Below are positions 36,683 through 45,498 of a DNA stretch of 64,000 nt, piece after piece. The stretch covers positions 248,001 to 312,000 of the forward strand of contig NZ_JAPVRC010000004.1 of NCBI RefSeq assembly GCF_030345335.1. Direction: 5' to 3'. Both the position numbers and the translations under genes were made by a program. The notes beneath the pieces were generated by a model. The model ran no database searches. It was given only the letters and a program-made list of their open reading frames with translations, and was not told the DNA's origin. This DNA comes from Halobacillus campisalis. GTDB lineage: Bacteria > Bacillota > Bacilli > Bacillales > Halobacillaceae. Position 1 is the first letter of the stretch, and each line of letters opens with the position of its first letter.

Positions 36683-36758
36683 TCTTCCCCTTTCATTGAT
36701 CTAATTATAAATCCAATTTCAATAAAAATCTATGATCGTCTCACTAAAAAAAATAAAT

Positions 36759-36773
36759 TGAGAACCATTTTCA
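36759..36773 (+). promoter_or_regulatory. Fur-box-like sequence between yutI and yuzD
   Basis: TGAGAACCATTTTCA matches the 7-1-7 Fur consensus TGATAATNATTATCA at 11 of 14 positions. It is located where it could regulate both divergent genes. The leading AAATTGAGAA also occurs at the suf promoter. Confidence 0.35.
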
Positions 36774-36841
36774 TTTTATCTTTTTTTCGAGGTTTTGTAA
36801 ACTGTAGGTACCTACAAATAAACGTTACAGGAGGACAAGGG

Positions 36842-37177
36842 ATGACTGCAGAAAAAATAACACTCACCGTTTATGGAGCTGAAGAAAGATGTGCCAGTTG
36901 CGTGAATGCTCCAGGATCAAAAGAAACATATGAATGGCTTCAGGCTGCCGTTGCCAGGAAATTTCATACAGATGGTCTGAAATATCGCTATGTAGATTTG
37001 CATGATACAGAGCTTGAGGAAGTAGACCGAAAATATATTGATTGGATAATGGAAGACGAGTTGTTCTACCCACTAGTCGTAATCAACGAAAAAATTGCTG
37101 GTGAAGGAAACCCTCGTTTAAAAGAAGTATATGCTGCATTGGAGGAATATGGTTTAGAATACCAGAAAGACGTATAA
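36842..37177 (+). CDS. yuzD: DUF1462-family thioredoxin-like protein YuzD
   Basis: The 111-aa protein has CASC near the N-terminus (EERCASCVNAPGSKETYEWL) and a C-terminal LFYPLVVINEKIAGEGNPRL, giving a glutaredoxin/thioredoxin-like fold with a cis-proline. It may be an oxidoreductase linked to Fe-S metabolism given its neighbours yutI, yuzB and yutM, but function is not established. The frame extends upstream without a start signal. ATG 36842 has AGGAGG 7-8 nt before it. Confidence 0.87.
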   Translation: MTAEKITLTVYGAEERCASCVNAPGSKETYEWLQAAVARKFHTDGLKYRYVDLHDTELEEVDRKYIDWIMEDELFYPLVVINEKIAGEGNPRLKEVYAALEEYGLEYQKDV

Positions 37178-37264
37178 ACATCCAACTGACAATATAAATA
37201 AATTGTGAAATATGGTACTATGAGAATGTATCGGGGTTTCATCCAGGATAATGAGGTGAAGCGG

Positions 37265-37501
37265 ATGAATCCAATCATAGAATTTTGCGTTAATAATTTA
37301 GTCAGCGGGTCTGATGAAGCAATGGAAAAATTAGAAAAAGACCCTGATCTGGATGTTGTAGAATACGGCTGTCTCAGCCATTGCGGCATTTGTTCTCAAG
37401 GACTTTTTGCTTTAGTTAATGGAGAACGAGTCATGGCGGACACTGCAGAAGAACTTGTAACTAATATTTATCAACACCTGGAGGAAAACCCGTTATTTTA
37501 A
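37265..37501 (+). CDS. yuzB: DUF1450-family protein YuzB
   Basis: The 78-aa protein has four cysteines ([22 protein letters not shown]). The CLSHCGIC cluster is arranged like a ferredoxin-type or (2Fe-2S) thioredoxin-like fold, as in the DUF1450 family. No activity is proven. GAGGTGAAG lies before ATG 37265. It is encoded with yuzD and yutM among Fe-S genes. Confidence 0.87.
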   Translation: MNPIIEFCVNNLVSGSDEAMEKLEKDPDLDVVEYGCLSHCGICSQGLFALVNGERVMADTAEELVTNIYQHLEENPLF

Positions 37502-37522
37502 TACAGTGTCGCGCTTATAAAT

Positions 37523-37557
37523 AAAAGCTTCTGCAAATGTGAGCAGAAGCTTTTTTC
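37523..37557 (+). terminator. Terminator of yuzB
   Basis: AAAGCTTCTGC pairs with GCAGAAGCTTT, followed by a T run. Confidence 0.9.
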
Positions 37558-37636
37558 TGTAAATAGCCATAGTATTCGTTTGATAAAATAAAAATCAGTT
37601 AGTATACTGAAAAATAAGGATAAGAAAGGGGAGTCC

Positions 37637-38002
37637 ATGATGATTCTTAATATCACAGAAGCGGCAAACCATCAGATTCATGAGATGTTGAAAGAGGAAG
37701 AATCAAAAGATGTGCATTTGCGCTTCGGAGTAAAAGGCGGCGGATGCAGTGGGCTGTCGTACGCTATGGGTTTTGAAGATGAGGTAAACAAGGAACTTGA
37801 TACTATAGAGGAATACAATGGGATTTCTGTCGTGATTCGCACGCAGGATATTCCAATTGTTGAAGGAACTAAAATCGACTTCAAACAAAATATGATGGGC
37901 GGCGGATTTACGATCGACAATCCGAATGCCATTGTATCTTGTGGTTGTGGTTCTTCTTTTAAAACCGCAACAAACGCTGGTACGCCAGATCCAAACTGTT
38001 AA
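37637..38002 (+). CDS. yutM: A-type Fe-S carrier (HesB/IscA family) YutM
   Basis: The 121-aa A-type carrier has the three conserved cysteines in GGGCSGLSY and SCGCGSSF. It accepts and passes on Fe-S clusters downstream of SUF. The tail (KTATNAGTPDPNC) is a short family-variable extension. GGGGAG precedes the double ATG at 37637/37640. Together with yutI it gives the cell two types of cluster carrier in this region. Confidence 0.94.
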   Translation: MMILNITEAANHQIHEMLKEEESKDVHLRFGVKGGGCSGLSYAMGFEDEVNKELDTIEEYNGISVVIRTQDIPIVEGTKIDFKQNMMGGGFTIDNPNAIVSCGCGSSFKTATNAGTPDPNC

Positions 38003-38009
38003 TAATTTA

Positions 38010-38061
38010 AAAAGCTGTCCCAAAAGTCTAGGAAATAGACTCTTAGGGACAGCTTTTTTTT
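38010..38061. terminator. Bidirectional terminator between yutM and yumC
   Basis: AAAGCTGTCCC pairs with GGGACAGCTTT, with an inner AGTCTA/TAGACT stem and T runs on both sides. Confidence 0.88.
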
Positions 38062-39046
38062 ATGAAAACATACTTGTTGAGTGTTTAGGCTGGACTCTTG
38101 CATCCGGATCCATATACGCTTTTGCATTATTGACAGCTGTAGGGCCTTCTCCAAACCCTGAAGCAATTAGTTTTACTTTACCAGGATACGTACATATGTC
38201 ACCAGCTGCGTAAATCCCTTTGATGTTCGTTTCCATTTTAGAATTCACAACGATACTGTTTTTTTCGATTTCCAGCTCCCAATTTTTTATGGGACCTAAC
38301 GATGAGATGAAACCATAATTCACGATTACTTCATCAACATCAATGGTTTTAATTTCTTCACTTTTTACCTTTTGAAGTACTACTTGTTCAATACGATCGT
38401 TTCCAATCATTTTTTCGGGTGTGTAAGGTGTCAGTAGGTTTACTTTGGAATTATTCAACTGCTCGACACTATGTTCGTGAGCTCTGAATTTATCACGACG
38501 GTGGACAAGATTCACCTGTTTAGCGATCGGTTCAAGCATGAGCGCCCAATCGACAGCAGAGTCTCCTCCGCCGCAAATCATTACGTTTTTATCAGCGAAT
38601 TTATTCATATCATCTACATAATAATGAAGGTTTGTATCTTCAAACTTTTCTGTATCATCAATTTTTAATCGTCTTGGCTGAAATGCACCGTTACCTGCTG
38701 TGACTATGATGGTTCTTGTATAATGGACTTCTTTATTTGTTGTAAGCTTTAAAGTATCGTCTTCTAATCTTTCAATCGTTTCTACCGATTGTTCGAGTGA
38801 GATCGTTGGATCAAAGGCTAACGCTTGTTCTTTCAAGTTATCTACAAGCTCCTGGGCTCCTACTCTAGGGAATCCTGCAACGTCAAATATATATTTTTCA
38901 GGGTAAAGAGCAGATAGCTGACCACCCAAATGAGGTAAACTTTCAATGATCTTTACACTTGCCTGGCGCATCCCCCCGTAAAAGGCTGTAAATAACCCAG
39001 TAGGTCCGCCGCCAATTACCGTTATATCATAAACTTTATCACTCAT
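38060..39046 (-). CDS. yumC: Ferredoxin/flavodoxin-NADP+ reductase YumC
   Basis: The 328-aa thioredoxin-reductase-like FNR has the FAD motif GGGPTGLF (about residues 12-19), the NADPH motif [14 protein letters not shown], and the FAD-binding C-terminal [14 protein letters not shown]. It lacks the CxxC redox pair of true thioredoxin reductases, as expected for the YumC group. It supplies reduced ferredoxin or flavodoxin, for example to Fe-S assembly or desaturation. I start at ATG 39046 (MSDKVYD) with AGGGGG 10 nt upstream; the frame extends nine codons further without support. Confidence 0.93.
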   Translation of the reverse strand: MSDKVYDITVIGGGPTGLFTAFYGGMRQASVKIIESLPHLGGQLSALYPEKYIFDVAGFPRVGAQELVDNLKEQALAFDPTISLEQSVETIERLEDDTLKLTTNKEVHYTRTIIVTAGNGAFQPRRLKIDDTEKFEDTNLHYYVDDMNKFADKNVMICGGGDSAVDWALMLEPIAKQVNLVHRRDKFRAHEHSVEQLNNSKVNLLTPYTPEKMIGNDRIEQVVLQKVKSEEIKTIDVDEVIVNYGFISSLGPIKNWELEIEKNSIVVNSKMETNIKGIYAAGDICTYPGKVKLIASGFGEGPTAVNNAKAYMDPDARVQPKHSTSMFS

Positions 39047-39185
39047 AGTAGTTGTCCCCCTGTTCAAAATCAAATTACACTTTTACTATTCTATCATAAA
39101 TAATAGTATTGAAGCACCTATGTCCTATTGTAAGCCTTTTCAAGTTGTTATAATTTTTACACTTTTCGGATAAATGATGAAAGGG

Positions 39186-39214
39186 TTGAAAACGCGAGAA
39201 AAAAAGTCTAATAT
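39186..39214 (+). promoter_or_regulatory. Candidate promoter of yumB
   Basis: TTGAAA and TAATAT are exactly 17 bp apart, about 130 bp before the start codon. Confidence 0.65.
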
Positions 39215-39286
39215 GGTGATAGAAAACATTTACGATTTTGTGACAGAACTATATACGTACTGACAGGTTTTTTTTTATGGGTGGCT

Positions 39287-39304
39287 GTGTGAAACGAGTC
39301 ACAA
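39287..39304 (+). promoter_or_regulatory. Rex-operator-like site upstream of yumB
   Basis: GTGTGAAACGAGTCACAA matches the 18-bp Rex consensus TTGTGAANNNNTTCACAA at 12 of 14 fixed positions. Rex represses fermentation and NADH-dehydrogenase genes when NADH is low. An NDH-2 gene is a known type of Rex target in Bacillus. The site lies downstream of the candidate promoter, so it would act as a roadblock or on a nearer promoter. Confidence 0.5.
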
Positions 39305-39346
39305 GCACCGAAGAGTATCAAAAATTCAAAGATGGAAGTGATAAGT

Positions 39347-40567
39347 ATGAAAAAACCAAATATTGTTATATTGGGCGCGGGTTACGGCGGAATTATGACA
39401 GCTGTCAAATTGCAAAAACTTCTTGGACCTAATGATGCAAACGTGTCCTTAGTCAATAAACACAGCTATCATTACCAAACGACCTGGCTTCATGAAAATG
39501 CTGCAGGAACATTACATCATGATAAAACGCGTATTCCGATCAAGGAAGTTGTGAATACGAGTCAAATAAACTTTGTACAGGATACAGTTAAAAGCATCCT
39601 TCCTGAAGAAAAGAAAGTCGTGCTCGAAAATGGAGAACTTTCTTACGACTATCTAGTGATTGGGCTTGGATTTGAAGCTGCTACATTCGGTATCCCAGGC
39701 TTAAAAGAACATGCTTATACGATTAACAGTATTAATAGTGCACGTTTGATTCGTCAGCACATCGAGTATAACTTTGCTAAATACAACAATGAAGCACAAC
39801 CGAAAGAAGAACGTTTGAACATTGTCGTTGGTGGAGCTGGTTTCACTGGTATTGAATTCGTAGGTGAATTAGCTAATCGCATCCCTGAACTTTGCAAAGA
39901 GTATGATATCCCTCGTGACAAAGTGCGTATTATCAACGTTGAAGCTGCACCTACAGCTCTTCCAGGATTCGATCCTGAATTAGTTGAATATGCGATGAAC
40001 TCGCTGGAAGCTAAAGGCGTTGAATTTAAGATTGGCGCAATGATCAAGGAAGTTACAGAAAACAAGCTTGTATTCGAAAAAGACGAGCAGCGTGAAGAGA
40101 TTGCTACGAACACAGTTGTATGGGCTGCAGGCGTACGCGGGAATTCTCTAGTTGAAGAGTCAGGGTTTGAAGCAAACCGCGGCCGTATGCCGGTTGAAGC
40201 TGATTTGACAAGTAAGCAGTATCCTGAAGTATTCATCGTAGGGGACTGTGCATTGATTTTCAACGAAGAGACAGAACGTCCGTACCCACCAACAGCTCAA
40301 ATTGCTATTCAAATGGCAGAAAATACTGCGGCTAACCTTAAGAAACTAGTGGATGGTGACAAACACCTTGAACCATTCAAACCTGACCTTAAAGGTACAG
40401 TAGCTTCTTTAGGCCATGACGATGCTATTGGTGTAGTGTTTGATGATAAGAAGTTATTTGGATGGTCAGCTACAGCTATGAAGAAAGTCATTGACAATCG
40501 TTACTTGCTAAAATTAGGCGGACCAAGTCTTCTTCTGAAAAAAGGGAAGTTAAACTTCTTTAAATAA
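39347..40567 (+). CDS. yumB: Type II NADH dehydrogenase (NDH-2)
   Basis: The 406-aa membrane-associated flavoenzyme passes electrons from NADH to menaquinone without pumping protons. Its FAD motif is [13 protein letters not shown] and its NADH motif [16 protein letters not shown]. The quinone-site region is [19 protein letters not shown]. The C-terminal hydrophobic/basic helix anchors it to the membrane. Length and synteny with yumC match B. subtilis yumB. I use ATG 39347 with GGAAGTGA upstream; an earlier in-frame ATG exists at 39332. Confidence 0.92.
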   Translation: MKKPNIVILGAGYGGIMTAVKLQKLLGPNDANVSLVNKHSYHYQTTWLHENAAGTLHHDKTRIPIKEVVNTSQINFVQDTVKSILPEEKKVVLENGELSYDYLVIGLGFEAATFGIPGLKEHAYTINSINSARLIRQHIEYNFAKYNNEAQPKEERLNIVVGGAGFTGIEFVGELANRIPELCKEYDIPRDKVRIINVEAAPTALPGFDPELVEYAMNSLEAKGVEFKIGAMIKEVTENKLVFEKDEQREEIATNTVVWAAGVRGNSLVEESGFEANRGRMPVEADLTSKQYPEVFIVGDCALIFNEETERPYPPTAQIAIQMAENTAANLKKLVDGDKHLEPFKPDLKGTVASLGHDDAIGVVFDDKKLFGWSATAMKKVIDNRYLLKLGGPSLLLKKGKLNFFK

Positions 40568-40579
40568 GGGTCACATGTA

Positions 40580-40611
40580 AAGCAAAGGCAATTTTGCCTT
40601 TGCTTTTTTAC
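40580..40611 (+). terminator. Terminator of yumB
   Basis: AAGCAAAGGCA pairs with TGCCTTTGCTT, followed by a T run. Confidence 0.9.
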
Positions 40612-40629
40612 AAGTAGGGGGATCTTTCT

Positions 40630-40947
40630 TTGAATATTGTACAATTTGCAGTATCTATGGTTTTGTTCTTTGTGCTTTTCTTTGGTATAGGCTTTTTATT
40701 GAATATGATTCTTCGCTCATCCTGGATCATGGCCATCGTTTATCCAATTGTTGTCTTATTAATAGTTGATAACTTCGCAGTGAGCCGTTATTTTACTGAT
40801 ACGGTATATGCTTTTTCAACTGTTTTTGAAAGGCTTGTAAATTTGAAAGTGGTGGATATTGTCATTCTAACGAGTGGTTTCGTCGGAACCATTGCTGCAG
40901 GCTTAGTGATCAAATGGCTGAGGAAAAATGGATATCAAATGTTCTGA
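40630..40947 (+). CDS. yuiB: Small membrane protein YuiB
   Basis: The 105-aa protein has three predicted membrane helices: about residues 5-25 (AVSMVLFFVLFFGIGFLL), 30-48 and 74-95. It ends in a basic tail. It is the Bacillus YuiB family, of unknown role. The start is TTG at 40630 after AGGGGGAT. It precedes yuiC as in B. subtilis but has its own terminator. Confidence 0.83.
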   Translation: MNIVQFAVSMVLFFVLFFGIGFLLNMILRSSWIMAIVYPIVVLLIVDNFAVSRYFTDTVYAFSTVFERLVNLKVVDIVILTSGFVGTIAAGLVIKWLRKNGYQMF

Positions 40948-40963
40948 TTAATGAACAATTAAT

Positions 40964-41006
40964 GAACCTTAACGAGGGCACTCAGCTCTTTGTTAAGGTT
41001 TTTTTA
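40964..41006 (+). terminator. Terminator of yuiB
   Basis: AACCTTAAC pairs with GTTAAGGTT around a loop of about 18 nt, followed by TTTTTT. Confidence 0.78.
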
Positions 41007-41167
41007 TTAGCCTTTTTAAAATATCGGGTGTTGGTGTTTTTATTTAAGTTTCTTTTCTTGAAAGCCTAAATTAAGGCTCTCTTATTATGGTTAAGTCGAG
41101 GAATGAGTAGGGTTTTTGAATAAAAAAGGTCGACGTTGGACATGATGAACATCGTGAGGTGATCATC

Positions 41168-41806
41168 ATGCTTAATATAATCAAGAGATTACTATTCATC
41201 CTCCTTTTTATTGGGGCTATGTACAGCACGTGGGCGAATATATCGAATCTATCTATAAAAGATGTCGATGATTGGCTGGCTTTAAAACAACAGACATCCG
41301 AGAGTGAAGATAAACGTAAAATCACAAATCCTTCAAGCCAACCTGCCACATCTTATTCTGCCACAGAAGAAGATGTAGTAGAACTATTGAATCTTTCACA
41401 ATATCCTACACGTACAGTTATGGCTACGGGATATACGGCAGGGTATGAATCAACAGGTAAGAATGAAGACCATCCGGCTTTTGGGATCACGTATTCGGGA
41501 GTGGAAGTGAAAAGAGATTTATATTCTACAATTGCTGCTGATATAGAGATTTTCCCCATCGGAACCGTTTTATTCATACCCGGGTATGGTTATGGGGTGG
41601 TAGCTGATACAGGGTCAGCGATTAAAGGGGATAAGATAGATCTGTATTATCCGAGCGTCGATGATGTATACAATCACTGGGGCAAAAAAGAAACGCAAGT
41701 ATATGTGGTCGAAGAGGGCGATGGCACCTTAGCCGAAGAAGAACTCATTCATTACAATAATAACGAAACATTGGAAGTGTTTCGGGAGCAGATATTAGCT
41801 GAATAG
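41168..41806 (+). CDS. yuiC: 3D-domain protein YuiC (stationary-phase muralytic enzyme)
   Basis: The 212-aa protein has an N-terminal membrane helix ([19 protein letters not shown]) and a C-terminal 3D (Asp-Asp-Asp) beta-barrel domain. The conserved acids lie in [26 protein letters not shown] and the preceding [12 protein letters not shown]. subtilis YuiC is a peptidoglycan-cleaving lytic-type enzyme, structurally like MltA and the actinobacterial Rpf/Sps proteins. It acts at the outer face of the membrane. I use ATG 41168 with GAGGTGAT upstream. Confidence 0.88.
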   Translation: MLNIIKRLLFILLFIGAMYSTWANISNLSIKDVDDWLALKQQTSESEDKRKITNPSSQPATSYSATEEDVVELLNLSQYPTRTVMATGYTAGYESTGKNEDHPAFGITYSGVEVKRDLYSTIAADIEIFPIGTVLFIPGYGYGVVADTGSAIKGDKIDLYYPSVDDVYNHWGKKETQVYVVEEGDGTLAEEELIHYNNNETLEVFREQILAE

Positions 41807-41847
41807 CATAAACAAGCCGGTATCCTCGATACCGGCTTGTTTATGCT
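41807..41847. terminator. Long palindromic terminator between yuiC and yuiD
   Basis: An 18-bp perfect stem (GCATAAACAAGCCGGTAT with its complement) around a short loop, AT-rich at the base, can end both converging transcripts. Confidence 0.82.
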
Positions 41848-41882
41848 ATAAGTCTCTGTTACATGATATTTTTGTGAGATTT

Positions 41883-42356
41883 TTATAAAAGCGAATGTAA
41901 AAATGCAGTCAGTAAAATTCCCGTAAGGCCACCAAAGAAAACTTCAATAGGTTTATGACCTAATAATTCTTTTAACTCTTCTCGTTTCTGGAAATCTTCT
42001 TTGTTCGCCCATTCTCTTGCTTCTCCAACGAAACGTTGAAAGTCGTTAAGCAGGATATTCAGCATGATGGCCTGTTCACCAGTCTGCCGTCTGACTCCAG
42101 TTGAGTCGAACATCACTATGATTGTGAAAACAGCAGCGATAGCGAATATGGATGAGTTGAAGCCATGCTCTATCCCTACAGCTGTGGACAAAGCGGTGAC
42201 TGCGGCGGAGTGACTACTAGGCATTCCCCCTGTACTAAACGCTAGTCCGGGATCCAGATTCCTTGAAGCGATGAATTGAATGGGGATTTTGACCACTTGT
42301 GCAAAAAAAATCGCTGCAATGGCTGCCCACAAAGGAAAGTTTTGTAGTAACTCCAT
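41883..42356 (-). CDS. yuiD: DUF212-family membrane protein YuiD
   Basis: The 157-aa membrane protein belongs to the family related to acid phosphatases and vanadium haloperoxidases. The phosphatase-like motif is FSTGGMPSSHSAAVTALSTA, and the second part is MFDSTGVRRQTGEQAIMLN. Four or five hydrophobic segments place the site at the membrane. It may act on a lipid phosphate, but the substrate is unknown. AAAGGATG precedes the ATG at some distance. Confidence 0.87.
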   Translation of the reverse strand: MELLQNFPLWAAIAAIFFAQVVKIPIQFIASRNLDPGLAFSTGGMPSSHSAAVTALSTAVGIEHGFNSSIFAIAAVFTIIVMFDSTGVRRQTGEQAIMLNILLNDFQRFVGEAREWANKEDFQKREELKELLGHKPIEVFFGGLTGILLTAFLHSLL

Positions 42357-42514
42357 GTCTCGTTTGACATCCTTTCTGACCCTAAAGTAAGTGTCTTTTT
42401 TTAAGAGTGTTTCTTAAGTATCATATCATATTTGAGATCAAATTGTCGTTTAAGAACTTAGCTGCGAAATCATATGCAAAGTCTAGTATACTGACAATTG
42501 GAGGTGGAGTTGCG

Positions 42515-43993
42515 ATGTTTCAATTCAGGAAAGAACTGTTTTACGAAGAAGAAGCGTTAGTGATTGGTTTATTTTCCGGAAAAGTAAGTAAGTCTTTCGA
42601 AAGTTTAAATGAAGTTATGAACGGATCGGTATCGGAGTATGCCCACGCAGGAGATATATCAAGTGACTATCAGGTAATCTCGAAGCTTTTGACCCACAAG
42701 CAAGCACAGCCGAAAAGGGTTTACTTTGTAGGTTTAGGAGATGAAAACAATCTGACCCGAGATCGATTTCGAAAAGCTTTTGGAGCTTTGTTCAAAAAAC
42801 TTCAGGGAGAAGGAATCACTAAAGTTTCTATCGAATTGGATGGACTTGTACCATCTGATTTATCTCCTAAGGAGTGCGCATCATTAATTACAGAGAGTAT
42901 GGGGATGGCGACCTATCAGTTGTCCCATTTCAAAACGAAAGCTAAAAAAGAACTCCCTTATGTAAAGTTTTTGACCTTCGTTACAAAAGAGACAGAAGAA
43001 GACCTTTATTATTCATCAGCTTTAGGTTACGCATTAAGTAAAGGGGTCAATACTGCCAGGCACCTTGTTCATTCTCCGGCCAACCTGCTTACAGCTGCTG
43101 AAATGGCAGAGTTTGCAAGGGAATTAGCATTGATGCACGATTTTTCTGTAGAAATATTAGAAAAGGATGATATGGAACAAATGGGGATGGGTGCACTTTT
43201 AGCGGTCAATCAGGGTTCTGAGGAGCCTCCGGCGATGATTGTCCTAAAGTATCAAGGGTTGCCTGAATGGGATGATGTCACGGCATTCGTAGGCAAAGGA
43301 ATTACTTATGATACGGGTGGTTATTCCATCAAACCTAAAACTGGTATGCCTGGTATGAAAGGGGATATGGGAGGGGCAGCGGCTGTTCTTGGAGCAATGG
43401 AAACCATTGGGCGCGTTCAGCCGAAGTGCAATGTCCTGGCGGTTATTCCTTCTACGGACAATATGATCTCGGGGTCTGCATTTAAACCCGATGATGTCAT
43501 CACTTCTATGAGCGGGCGCACGATCGAAGTGTTGAATACTGATGCGGAAGGTCGTCTTGCTCTAGCGGATGCCGTCACGTATGCCAAGCATTTAAAAGCT
43601 GATAGGATCATCGATGTGGCTACTCTGACAGGAGGTGTCGTAACAGCATTAGGTTCATGGATGACAGGAGCCATGACGAATAATAATTCTCTATTTAATA
43701 AGGTCAGTGCTATTGCCGGGCAAATGGGAGAGCCAGTATGGCAGCTGCCATACAATGAGGATTATCGCGCCCAGATTAAAAAGAGTAACATCGCCGATTT
43801 AAATAACTCTCCGACAAGAAAAGCTCATGCGATTATGGGGGGCGCTTTTGTAGGGGAATTTGCTGAAGATACACCGTGGGTTCATTTGGATATAGCAGGA
43901 ACCTCTATAAATGAACAAAGTCATGAATTAGGGCCAAAAGGACCCTCTGGAGTGATGGCACGTACATTAGCTTCATTTGCTATTTATTCATAA
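42515..43993 (+). CDS. pepA: Leucyl aminopeptidase (M17)
   Basis: The 492-aa M17 aminopeptidase has the catalytic signature NTDAEGRLAL and metal-site segments GKGITYDTGGYSIKP and MKGDMGGAA. It is a hexameric, two-metal cytoplasmic enzyme removing N-terminal residues from peptides, and the homologue is yuiE in B. subtilis. ATG 42515 has a strong GGAGGTGGAG site. The frame extends further upstream but without a start signal or family similarity. Confidence 0.95.
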   Translation: MFQFRKELFYEEEALVIGLFSGKVSKSFESLNEVMNGSVSEYAHAGDISSDYQVISKLLTHKQAQPKRVYFVGLGDENNLTRDRFRKAFGALFKKLQGEGITKVSIELDGLVPSDLSPKECASLITESMGMATYQLSHFKTKAKKELPYVKFLTFVTKETEEDLYYSSALGYALSKGVNTARHLVHSPANLLTAAEMAEFARELALMHDFSVEILEKDDMEQMGMGALLAVNQGSEEPPAMIVLKYQGLPEWDDVTAFVGKGITYDTGGYSIKPKTGMPGMKGDMGGAAAVLGAMETIGRVQPKCNVLAVIPSTDNMISGSAFKPDDVITSMSGRTIEVLNTDAEGRLALADAVTYAKHLKADRIIDVATLTGGVVTALGSWMTGAMTNNNSLFNKVSAIAGQMGEPVWQLPYNEDYRAQIKKSNIADLNNSPTRKAHAIMGGAFVGEFAEDTPWVHLDIAGTSINEQSHELGPKGPSGVMARTLASFAIYS

Positions 43994-44022
43994 AAAAAAG
44001 GCCTTTACGGCCTTTTTTTAAT
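43994..44022. terminator. Terminator between pepA and deoD
   Basis: AAAAAGGCC pairs with GGCCTTTTT around TTTAC, with T runs on both strands. The deoD stop codon lies at its edge. Confidence 0.88.
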
Positions 44023-44728
44023 CTTGTATTGCTGCTTCGAGAGCGACTTCGATCATTTCGTTAAATGTGGATTGGCGTTCTTCAGATGAAGTTTCTTCTC
44101 CTGTAAGGATATGGTCGCTTACTGTTAGGACGGATAATGCTTCCCTATCATATTTGGCAGCCAATGTATAAAGTGCGGTCGTTTCCATTTCTACAGCTAA
44201 AACATTGTATTTCGCCAGTAAGTTGAAAACGTCCATCGCATTGTCGCGATAAAAACTGTCACTTGTGAAGACATTACCTACACGAAGCTTTAATCCTTTT
44301 TCAATTCCAGCATCATAAGCCTTTTTTAATAAATCGAAATCAGCTGTAGGCGCATAATCGATTCCTCCGAATACCATACGGTTCATTTGGGAATCTGTAG
44401 TTGCCGTTGAAGCGAGGATAACATCCCGAACTTTCACGTCTTTCTGCAATGCTCCGCACGTACCTACACGGATCAGCTTCTGTACATCATAGCTTTCCAT
44501 GAGTTCATTGATATAAATAGAAATAGAAGGGACTCCCATTCCAGTTCCTTGAACAGAAATTCGTTCTCCCTTATAAGTTCCTGTATAGCCGTACATTCCA
44601 CGAACTTCATTATAGCAAGTTACATCCTCAAGAAAATTCTCTGCAATATATTTTGCACGCAAAGGATCTCCAGGTAATAATATTTTATCAGCAATGTCTC
44701 CGGGGTTTGCACCAATATGTACACTCAT
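44018..44728 (-). CDS. deoD: Purine nucleoside phosphorylase DeoD
   Basis: The 236-aa phosphorylase splits purine (deoxy)nucleosides with phosphate. It shows [22 protein letters not shown] at the N-terminus, the phosphate/ribose segment [21 protein letters not shown] and the purine-site Asp in VSDHILTGE. The hexameric DeoD type is distinct from trimeric PunA. ATG 44728 has AGGAGGTCC upstream. An upstream extension of 66 codons is only an open frame. Confidence 0.95.
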   Translation of the reverse strand: MSVHIGANPGDIADKILLPGDPLRAKYIAENFLEDVTCYNEVRGMYGYTGTYKGERISVQGTGMGVPSISIYINELMESYDVQKLIRVGTCGALQKDVKVRDVILASTATTDSQMNRMVFGGIDYAPTADFDLLKKAYDAGIEKGLKLRVGNVFTSDSFYRDNAMDVFNLLAKYNVLAVEMETTALYTLAAKYDREALSVLTVSDHILTGEETSSEERQSTFNEMIEVALEAAIQD

Positions 44729-45004
44729 CGGCCGGACCTCCTCTAAACTTTTCTTTCGTTCTAAAATTACCACAACCTGCTTAGGAAAACAAATAAACAA
44801 GTGGAATGACCAATTGAGTACTGGTAGAATAAACTTAATAGTACGAAGAGAGAAATTAAGGAAGCGGCATAGCCGCCTCTTCTTTACGAGGGTAACGGAC
44901 AGGAACGATTTACTCCTTGTCCGCATTTTAACTACATGTTTTTACCTCGTTTAAATTATTACTTGATGAAACTGTCTATCAGGTTTAAGAAAGGGATGGT
45001 AAGG

Positions 45005-45493
45005 ATGAACATCTCGATATCTCAGCTGCCAGGCATCGGTCAAAAAATTTCATTAAAAACGGCCGAAGACAGCATGCTTGTTTTAATTGTTCACCATACA
45101 GGAAAAAGAGAGCTATATTTTTTTGAGGAAGCAGATAGCGAGGAAGCGGACTTTGCTATGGACCTTACGTCCGATGAGACGAGAGAACTAGGTGCGCAGC
45201 TGCTAGGGGCTACCTATCAGCCAGTAAATGCAGATCAATTGAAAATGTTTAAAAATCAGATTGTGATTGATTGGATTGAGCTTAAAAACAATTCACCGAT
45301 CGTATTTAAAACGATTGAAGAATCAGAAGTCCGTAACAAAACAGGTGTTACGATTATCGGGATTGTAAAAGGCGACGAAACGATAGCCATCCCGGATGCC
45401 GATACGAAATTACAGCCTGGTGATGTAATTATGTCTATAGGAAAGCAGGATCAAATCGATAGTATGATCGCCTTGTGTAACGGAGGGGACTGA
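45005..45493 (+). CDS. khtT: K+/H+ antiporter regulatory subunit KhtT
   Basis: The 162-aa cytoplasmic protein has an N-terminal regulatory half (LPGIGQKISLKTAEDSMLVL) and a C-terminal RCK_C/TrkA_C domain (GVTIIGIVKGDETIAIPDADTKLQPGDVIMSIG). In B. subtilis KhtT controls the potassium export activity of KhtU in response to nucleotides and pH. The alkaliphile counterparts are AmhM and AmhT. The start at 45005 follows AAGGGATGGTAAGG; the gene is 5 bp before khtU. Confidence 0.88.
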   Translation: MNISISQLPGIGQKISLKTAEDSMLVLIVHHTGKRELYFFEEADSEEADFAMDLTSDETRELGAQLLGATYQPVNADQLKMFKNQIVIDWIELKNNSPIVFKTIEESEVRNKTGVTIIGIVKGDETIAIPDADTKLQPGDVIMSIGKQDQIDSMIALCNGGD

Positions 45494-45498
45494 TTGAA

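Noticed and set aside
44729-44926. 66-codon N-terminal extension of deoD
   Set aside because: The family begins at MSVHIGAN with a strong ribosome binding site just upstream; the extension is only an open frame.
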